From: Candidatus Baltobacteraceae bacterium
GTDB taxonomy: Bacteria > Vulcanimicrobiota > Vulcanimicrobiia > Vulcanimicrobiales > Vulcanimicrobiaceae
NCBI GenBank assembly: GCA_035502855.1
Contig: DATJTX010000014.1
Span: 20,440 to 84,439, forward strand
Direction of reading: 5' to 3'
DNA length: 64,000 nucleotides
Shown: piece after piece, positions 63,911 through 64,000 of the stretch
Layout: every line of letters starts with the position of its first letter
How positions within the stretch are numbered: the stretch's first letter is position 1
Translations under genes and position numbers: made by a program
Notes under the pieces: model-generated
Database searches by the model: none
Seen by the model: only the letters and a program-made list of their open reading frames with translations
Told to the model about the DNA's origin: nothing

Positions 63911-64000
63911 TCAGCCGGTGATCACCGCTGAAAGCCTAGCGGCCTGATTGTCGCTGAGCGCCGTGAGTCCTTCGAGTTGCATGTAGCGGCGCTGCAGTTG
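63911..64000 (-). CDS. C-terminal end of an unidentified minus-strand gene (continues past window)
   Basis: 29 codons and a TGA (63913-63911) are visible, reading QLQRRYMQLEGLTALSDNQA and ending RLSAVITG. The residues are protein-like and more plausible than the other frames. Its position immediately after a truncated gene suggests the far end of an inserted element, but no transposase motif can be seen in so short a piece. GC content returns to the window average here. Confidence 0.35.
   Translation of the reverse strand, partial: QLQRRYMQLEGLTALSDNQAARLSAVITG

Noticed and set aside
63859..63947. Short plus-strand GTG frame after the DUF3800-type gene
   Set aside because: No ribosome-binding site and no protein-like pattern; it runs antisense to the more plausible minus-strand frame end.
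1..64000. tRNA or rRNA genes and CRISPR arrays
   Set aside because: No cloverleaf with a conserved T-loop, no rRNA-like stretch and no regularly spaced direct repeats were noticed on reading; tRNAscan-SE and Infernal runs would be needed to exclude them fully.

Overview
This is a GC-rich bacterial chromosome segment, almost fully coding, with very short gaps, many 4-base start/stop overlaps and frequent GTG and TTG starts. A lipoprotein, signal peptides, a DUF5916-type outer-membrane candidate, FtsEX/EnvC and tail-specific proteases point to a double-membrane (diderm) cell. The mix of a Kgd-type fused 2-oxoglutarate dehydrogenase, an RNase E/G with an Arg-rich tail, BlaI/M56 regulation and a mannose-1-phosphate guanylyltransferase/phosphomannomutase fusion fits an uncultured phylum such as Candidatus Eremiobacterota (WPS-2). 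That assignment is inference; there is no rRNA in the window to anchor it.

Layout. 1-8.3 kb (minus): coaE followed by a glycogen and sugar-nucleotide operon, glgB-glgX-malQ-manC/pmm, each gene overlapping the next by 4 bases. 8.4-17.9 kb (minus): A2M-like secreted protein, polA, DUF192 protein, a small secreted protein, mutM, ribosomal protein S1 (apparently starting at ATC) and two paralogous secreted proteins with a TonB C-terminal fold. 17.9-27.1 kb (plus): a 55-residue zinc ribbon, a secreted protein, a small Cys/His protein, an FAH-family hydrolase, pntA-pntA2-pntB transhydrogenase, a RidA protein, a GH92 glycosidase fused to a beta-propeller, and an arylamine N-acetyltransferase. 27.1-33.9 kb: a membrane alpha/beta-hydrolase and a peptide-type solute-binding lipoprotein (minus), divergent from an Lrp regulator with 3,5-diaminohexanoate dehydrogenase and lysine 2,3-aminomutase (plus). 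33.8-39.0 kb (minus): a BlaI-M56 regulatory operon in which the M56 protein carries a pentapeptide-repeat tail and is followed by a second pentapeptide protein and a DUF5916-type protein; a good promoter with a perfect palindrome lies in front of blaI. 39.0-50.5 kb: SUI1, LOG, SCP2, a 40-residue peptide, a 1415-residue E2-E1 2-oxoglutarate dehydrogenase with two lipoyl domains, YeiH exporter, RmuC, peroxiredoxin, DUF695/RraB protein and an acyl-CoA dehydrogenase. 50.5-58.2 kb (plus): ftsE-ftsX, a soluble histidine kinase, a receiver-GGDEF protein, an EnvC-like M23 activator and two S41 proteases, which reads as a cell-envelope and division module. 58.2-63.4 kb: RNase E/G, a PilZ protein behind a structured leader, a leucine-rich protein and a methyltransferase. 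63.4-64.0 kb: a less GC-rich, truncated DUF3800-type gene and the end of an unidentified minus-strand frame, probably the edge of an accessory or mobile region.

Across these genes run at least five copies of a short palindromic repeat (GTCA-YCC-YGAG, hairpin, CTCGAAG). Four of the five copies lie in-frame inside protein-coding genes, in linkers or at a C-terminus. No tRNA, rRNA, CRISPR array or complete insertion sequence was seen, and no gap longer than about 250 bases occurs.
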